This document shows positions 62,610 through 64,000 of a DNA stretch of 64,000 nt, piece by piece. How positions within the stretch are numbered: the stretch's first letter is position 1; the number at the start of each line of letters is the position of its first letter. Position numbers and translations under genes: made by a program. Origin of the DNA: Flagellimonas aequoris (GTDB taxonomy: Bacteria; Bacteroidota; Bacteroidia; Flavobacteriales; Flavobacteriaceae); NCBI RefSeq assembly GCF_003584165.1, contig NZ_QXFJ01000015.1:129001-193000 (forward strand), in the 5' to 3' direction. Below the pieces are notes generated by a model, which ran no database searches, had not been told where the DNA came from, and was given only the letters and a program-made list of their open reading frames with translations.

Positions 62610-63204
62610 TTGATGCCGTGTTTATCATCGCCCTGCCCACTTCGGACAAGGTTAGGGAGCGTTTTGGGAACAAGAGGGGAAATACCCAGATAATGGGCGT
62701 GAAAAACCATTTTACGTTCTGTTGTTCCTTGAACGGTTTCATAAATCCGGGACGAAAATTGTATTGTCCCTTAAAAGGGAGCTTCATCAAGTCATTTTCG
62801 GTCTTTCCCTTTACCCTTGCCCACATCAGTTTTCCCTTTTCAGAACTGTCCGTATGGCTTCCGGTCACAAAATTGAAGACCATTTTGGGATTCAACCTAG
62901 AAAGGGTTTTGGCAAAATGTATGGTGGTATCATAAGTGATCTTGGTATATTCGGTTTCGTTCATCCCAACTGAGCTTACTCCGGCACAGTAAAAACAGGC
63001 ATCGTAATCCTTCAATACTTCGGAATGGCTCTCAATGTCCAAAAAATCTGGGATCAAGAGTTCCCTTACCTTTGTGTGTTTTAGGGGGTAATGCCGTCGG
63101 CTTACCAGCAGAATTTCGGACACCTTATCATTCTGTAAGCATTCCATTAGAACTCCTTCGCCTACCATTCCAGTTGCTCCGGTCAATACTATCTTAAGTC
63201 CCAT
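62545..63204 (-). CDS. NAD(P)-binding SDR/epimerase-like protein
   Basis: A 219-aa atypical SDR similar to the HTATIP2/YbjT group: MGLKIVLTGATGMVGEGVLMECL gives the GxxGxxG nucleotide motif (residues 8-14), followed by a Rossmann fold with LVSRRHYPLKH and DACFYCAGVSSVGM. No YxxxK pair is evident. Upstream of the AraC gene with overlap, and 8 bp downstream of the following SDR gene, so the three make an operon. Confidence 0.88.
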   Translation of the reverse strand: MGLKIVLTGATGMVGEGVLMECLQNDKVSEILLVSRRHYPLKHTKVRELLIPDFLDIESHSEVLKDYDACFYCAGVSSVGMNETEYTKITYDTTIHFAKTLSRLNPKMVFNFVTGSHTDSSEKGKLMWARVKGKTENDLMKLPFKGQYNFRPGFMKPFKEQQNVKWFFTPIIWVFPLLFPKRSLTLSEVGRAMINTASNGYSKKVLEISDIKLLGNEGH

Positions 63205-63212
63205 AACCGTTT

Positions 63213-64000
63213 CTATATGTTCCCGAATTTAATCATACTTTCCACGGAAGCCAAAATAGCGGCCTCATTGGTGGAAATGGGACTCCAGTCCAATATATCT
63301 TTAGCTTTTTGATTGCTCACCTTATCACGTTTGGCCTTTAACATGGAAGCTACGTTCTTCAATTTTGGGTTGAACAAGCCTCCCAATGAAACTATCCAAT
63401 CGGGCAACATTCTTGTGGGAACCTTTTTGGCAATCTCAGGCATTTCCCGTTTCAGTAATTCCGCAATCTGGGGCAATGATATTTCGCCTCCTGCCAGAGC
63501 CAAAAAGCGCTGACCTTGTGCATTAGGGGTGGTCATGGCTCTAATATGAAGGTCGGCTACATCCCGAACGTCAATAACATTCATTTTTAGATTGGGAATG
63601 GCCTTCATGGAACCATCCAAAAGATTCTTTAGCAATTCAAAACCAGCTGACAATTTTCCGCTGAGGGAGGGACCAAAGATTCCGACTGGATTAATGACAC
63701 TCAATTCCAGTTCTCCCCCTTCTTTATCAATGAAATCCCACGCAGCCTGTTCCGCCAAAACCTTTGATCTGTTATAGGATGAGAGCCCTTTTTCGTTGGG
63801 GTCGGTCCAATCCTTTTCGGTAATCTCGGTATTTGGATTTTTGTGGCTGTAACCGACAGCTCCAAAGTTGGAGGTCATCACGACTCGTTTCACCCTGGCA
63901 TCCCTGGCCGCTTTCAACACGCGCAGGGTACCTTCCACTGCAGGACGGATCATTTCGTTCTTGTCCTTTGGCAAGGAAAGGAAAATAGGGGAAGCAAGGT
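63213..64000 (-). CDS. NAD-dependent epimerase/aldehyde reductase-type SDR (partial at its 5' end)
   Basis: The gene runs off the window; the first apparent start (63974) is a Leu codon and the frame continues to 64000 (HLASPIFLSLPKDKN in the usual place of the family's VASPF). What is visible: VKRVVMTSNFGAVGYS, SSYNRSKVLAEQAAWDF (active-site Tyr and Lys), NPVGIFGPSLSG and the C-terminal substrate domain. It belongs to the extended SDR group of dihydroflavonol-reductase-like aldehyde reductases. The Rossmann GxxGxxG is outside the window. Confidence 0.88.
   Translation of the reverse strand, partial: LASPIFLSLPKDKNEMIRPAVEGTLRVLKAARDARVKRVVMTSNFGAVGYSHKNPNTEITEKDWTDPNEKGLSSYNRSKVLAEQAAWDFIDKEGGELELSVINPVGIFGPSLSGKLSAGFELLKNLLDGSMKAIPNLKMNVIDVRDVADLHIRAMTTPNAQGQRFLALAGGEISLPQIAELLKREMPEIAKKVPTRMLPDWIVSLGGLFNPKLKNVASMLKAKRDKVSNQKAKDILDWSPISTNEAAILASVESMIKFGNI

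Overview
The window is chromosomal DNA from a member of the Bacteroidota, most likely a marine Flavobacteriaceae related to Muricauda/Allomuricauda. This is inferred from a type IX secretion sorting domain, a FecI/FecR/TonB-receptor signalling cluster, an AraR-type Nudix regulator, -7 boxes of the TAnnTTTG type, weak Shine-Dalgarno signals and many TTG or leaderless starts. I see no rRNA, tRNA, transposase, integrase or CRISPR array. Genus level is a guess; no search was run.

Layout. 1-2300 is accessory: the tail of a membrane protein, about 770 bases of degenerate intergenic repeats, then an AT-rich two-gene module (292-aa soluble protein plus 170-aa four-helix membrane protein) that I do not recognise and that has the look of a small defence-type operon. 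2300-9255 is ordinary: an envelope protein, an SDR/DUF2867-hypothetical-VOC operon, argS and an MtfA-like peptidase. 9245-15240 is a cell-surface signalling unit: ECF sigma factor, FecR anti-sigma factor and an STN-type TonB-dependent receptor, opposite a repeat-built lipoprotein. The fecR operon and the lipoprotein gene share a promoter-like element with identical spacing. 15346-30263 is core and mixed: ffh, folD, an HxlR regulator facing a hydrolase, a HerA-like ATPase, a secreted RidA, a T9SS C-type-lectin protein, queE, a metalloprotease lipoprotein, a methyltransferase and a sterol-desaturase-type enzyme. 30445-35041 holds a NamZ-like muramidase, a LolC/E-type permease, an M20 peptidase and a mutarotase-like protein.

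35043-39604 is a glyoxylate-shunt unit: a RamB-like regulator divergent from aceB and aceA, with two related palindromes 21 bp apart in the shared promoter region. Then comes a DnaQ exonuclease/GIY-YIG endonuclease fusion.

41114-52763 is the most interesting region. An AraC-type regulator is divergent from a hydroxyproline-catabolism operon (DapA-family deaminase, 2-oxoglutarate-semialdehyde dehydrogenase, hydroxyproline epimerase). It is followed by a secreted GH127/GH146-type beta-L-arabinofuranosidase, a secreted DUF885 peptidase, an AraR-type Nudix regulator and a lipoprotein aldose 1-epimerase. The promoters of the hydroxyproline operon and of the glycosidase carry the same composite operator: two direct half-sites exactly 21 bp apart, 30-31 bp upstream of a -7 box. 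My reading is a co-regulated locus for using arabinosylated, hydroxyproline-rich glycoproteins (extensin-like), yielding arabinose and hydroxyproline.

52791-58262 is an RND efflux operon (adaptor, pump, TolC), followed by a pair of universal stress proteins, thioredoxin, a DUF1080 lipoprotein and an AraC regulator behind two SDR genes. The last SDR gene runs off the end of the window.
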